The notes below the pieces were generated by a model. It saw only the letters and a program-made list of their open reading frames with translations. It did not search any database and was not told where the DNA came from. Position numbers and translations under genes: made by a program. This document shows positions 4,439 through 6,157 of a stretch of 6,157 bases of DNA, one piece after another (positions within the stretch are counted from its first letter, which is position 1; the number at the start of each line of letters is the position of its first letter). This stretch comes from Planctomycetota bacterium (GTDB lineage: Bacteria > Planctomycetota > Phycisphaerae > Phycisphaerales > SM1A02), in NCBI GenBank assembly GCA_003671065.1, contig QWPU01000198.1, forward strand, positions 1 to 6,157, in the 5' to 3' direction.

Positions 4439-6157
4439 GCACCATCGCCGTCAGACTTCTGTTGATCCGCCGCTCGACGCTTGGCAATTTCCGCTTGCGC
4501 GCGGCGCACATCCTCAAGACCTGGTGGCTCAGGAAACGCTTGCTCAAACGACATGCCCGTCTTGGCAAGTCGACCAGTCGCCCACTCGCGTTCGAGTATC
4601 GGCTTCACCTGGTCGTAGATGAGCGCACGCACATCGTCAGGAGCCTTGCGGTAAATCACAAGACGATCAAGCATCGGCTGCGATGTATCAAGCAGAATCT
4701 TGCTGAGCACCGCAGGAATCGACTCTTCCAACAAGCCGAGCACATCCCGCATACGACCGTCACCAAACCTCGTAACGAAATCGTTGTAGCGCGAGTCGCG
4801 GAAGTATGTGGTGAGATCGCGCGCATAGCGAATCGCGTCTTCAAGAACCTGCGGATTGTCCAACAAGAGCCCTTCGCGGAATCCGCGTTCGAGTGTGGCA
4901 TACACATCGCTGCGCACTACCTCGGGCTGCATTTCAAATTCGCCGTAGAGCACATCTTGGACGAATTCTTTGATCGGCTTCTTGTAGCCCTCATGAGGAA
5001 TGACGCCGCCAGTGCCGTAGAGCTTGTCCAACTTGTCGAGGATCGCTTGCGAGCCTTCGATATCGCCGAGGCGATAGAGTTCACGCACCGCCTGTTTCAT
5101 GAAGTTTTCGTGGAGGTTGATGAAGGTGTCGGCACCCGCGCCACGCACTTGATAATGCTTGTCGTAGAGCACTTCGAAATACTCGTCGAGCACTTTGATC
5201 CAGCGGGGATCGTTGAGGCGCGTGACATTGTCGCCGCTGAACGGGTCATAGCTGATGAGCCCGCTGCGAGCGAGCGCTTGCATAGCCTGGATTTCAAGAC
5301 GATCGTTATTGATCGACTTGAAGATGTCGAGGTCATTCGTGATGCGATGCTCACCAAACTGGCTTCCACGACGCGCCCAAAACAGCGCGTGCGCCGAAGG
5401 ATGTCGCCAATCGAGCGGTCCGGTGTCGCGCGTAAACTCGTACATCAATTGCGGATCCATGTTGTAGGCATCCAACAGCACGCGCTTGCGAAGGAACGCA
5501 ACGACGGCAGACGCTTGATCCTTGCGCGTGTCATCGCCGAAGGTCGCCTTGAACACATCCACCAACGACGAGACATCGCCAGTACTCGCCTTCAAGCCAA
5601 GCGCTTGCGCGTACGGCGAAGTTTGCTGAGCGGCCCATTCACCAAAGAGCATCAAGAAGCGTTTGTCGGGCGCGAAGTGAAATCGCTCGGGCAACGGAAG
5701 TAACCGTTTCTCAAGATCCTCGACAAACTCTTTGGTGCCTGGCGATTTCACATACAGCGCAGCCAACGAATCGGGCGCGTCTGCAATCAGTTTGATCCAC
5801 GCAACTCGCTCCTTCATATCGAATGGAGGCACGCCAAGCAGATACTGCCACTCGCGCGCAAACTGGCGCTTGTAGTAGAGATGCGCGTCATCGCTCACGC
5901 CATCAATCTTGTGACCGAACCAAAACGCAAGCTCTTTGCAGAGAATGAGATCATTCGGGTTGTAGCGAATACCCTTGTCGCGCACCAGCGAAATGCCCGA
6001 ATTCACCCACGCCCAACGCTCTTCGGGCGTGTTGGTCATGACCGAAATGTTGTAGGCCATGTTGTGGCCGTGAAATGCCCACACATCTGGAAAGCGCGGC
6101 TGCAACTTGGTGATGAGGTCAGTGTCCGCCATCACTTCATAGAGAAGCCCCTTCTCT
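4426..6157 (-). CDS. Large planctomycete-type protein of unknown function, N-terminus outside window
   Basis: The frame is open to the window edge: 576 residues are visible and the start lies outside. The residues before the internal GTG 6135/ATG 6132 ('EKGLLYEV') run smoothly into 'MADTDLITKLQPRFPDVWAF', reading like a helix of a TPR-like pair, so starting at 6135 would probably cut a real domain. Visible: a Trp/Tyr-rich block with 'WAFHGHNMAYNIS' (26-38), 'EERWAWVNSGISLVRDKGI' (45-63), 'NPNDLILCKELAFWFGHKI' (66-84), 'DDAHLYYKRQF' (89-99), then a long helical region, one TPR-like helix pair ('FMKQAVRELYRLGDIEGSQA'), and a charged tail. No membrane segment is seen in this part. From memory, similar blocks occur in uncharacterised planctomycete proteins with an N-terminal membrane anchor and 'GGFRG...LWLRA'-like start; this is unverified. 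Function unknown. It precedes the FAH-family gene by 39 bp on the same strand. Confidence 0.85.
   Translation of the reverse strand, partial: EKGLLYEVMADTDLITKLQPRFPDVWAFHGHNMAYNISVMTNTPEERWAWVNSGISLVRDKGIRYNPNDLILCKELAFWFGHKIDGVSDDAHLYYKRQFAREWQYLLGVPPFDMKERVAWIKLIADAPDSLAALYVKSPGTKEFVEDLEKRLLPLPERFHFAPDKRFLMLFGEWAAQQTSPYAQALGLKASTGDVSSLVDVFKATFGDDTRKDQASAVVAFLRKRVLLDAYNMDPQLMYEFTRDTGPLDWRHPSAHALFWARRGSQFGEHRITNDLDIFKSINNDRLEIQAMQALARSGLISYDPFSGDNVTRLNDPRWIKVLDEYFEVLYDKHYQVRGAGADTFINLHENFMKQAVRELYRLGDIEGSQAILDKLDKLYGTGGVIPHEGYKKPIKEFVQDVLYGEFEMQPEVVRSDVYATLERGFREGLLLDNPQVLEDAIRYARDLTTYFRDSRYNDFVTRFGDGRMRDVLGLLEESIPAVLSKILLDTSQPMLDRLVIYRKAPDDVRALIYDQVKPILEREWATGRLAKTGMSFEQAFPEPPGLEDVRRAQAEIAKRRAADQQKSDGDGAERK

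Noticed and set aside
4462..5703. Long plus-strand open frame of 413 codons opposite the large gene
   Set aside because: It is fully antisense to a gene with clear protein character. Its composition (Arg, His, Val, Ile-rich) is typical of an antisense shadow in GC-rich DNA, and it shows no motif.
4426..6135. Large gene complete from GTG 6135 or ATG 6132
   Set aside because: The frame is open to the window end and the upstream residues continue the helical pattern, so the gene is treated as partial.

Overview
The window looks like an ordinary chromosomal stretch of a GC-rich bacterium, most likely a planctomycete and possibly of the class Phycisphaerae. The best clue is the large minus-strand gene at the right end. 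Its sequence (aromatic 'WAFHGHNMAYNIS', 'NPNDLILCKELAFWFGHKI' and 'DDAHLYYKRQFA' blocks) resembles, from memory, a long uncharacterised protein family I associate with planctomycetes. The lack of clear Shine-Dalgarno sequences fits but proves little. No tRNA, rRNA, insertion sequence, CRISPR array or phage gene is visible.

Layout, left to right. (1) Positions 85-959, minus strand: rpoZ (RNA polymerase omega) followed by a CoaC-type flavoprotein, a bacterial pairing that is often seen, here with the CoaB half missing from the same polypeptide. (2) Positions 960 to about 1250: the divergent region between rpoZ and a ClC-family gene. It holds a symmetric -10-like element and a cluster of CGACCGAA repeats, and the true start of the ClC protein is uncertain here. 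(3) Positions 977-3752, plus strand: a compact cluster of a ClC chloride transporter/channel with two CBS domains, rnpA (RNase P protein) in ATGA overlap with it, and yidD 26 bp further on. The rnpA-yidD order is the classic one, but the usual upstream rpmH is replaced by the ClC gene. (4) Positions 3730-6157, minus strand: a large planctomycete-type protein of unknown function, cut by the window edge, then a fumarylacetoacetate hydrolase (FAH) family enzyme. The FAH gene converges on yidD and overlaps it by 23 bp.

Functionally the window joins housekeeping genes (transcription, coenzyme A synthesis, tRNA 5' maturation, membrane-protein insertion) with an ion transport gene, a small-acid catabolic or proofreading enzyme, and a lineage-specific protein. 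I do not see a defence system, biosynthetic cluster or other clearly new system. The points worth a second look are the repeat cluster and start problem of the ClC gene, its altered proton-pathway residue, the unusual company of rnpA, and the uncharacterised large protein.
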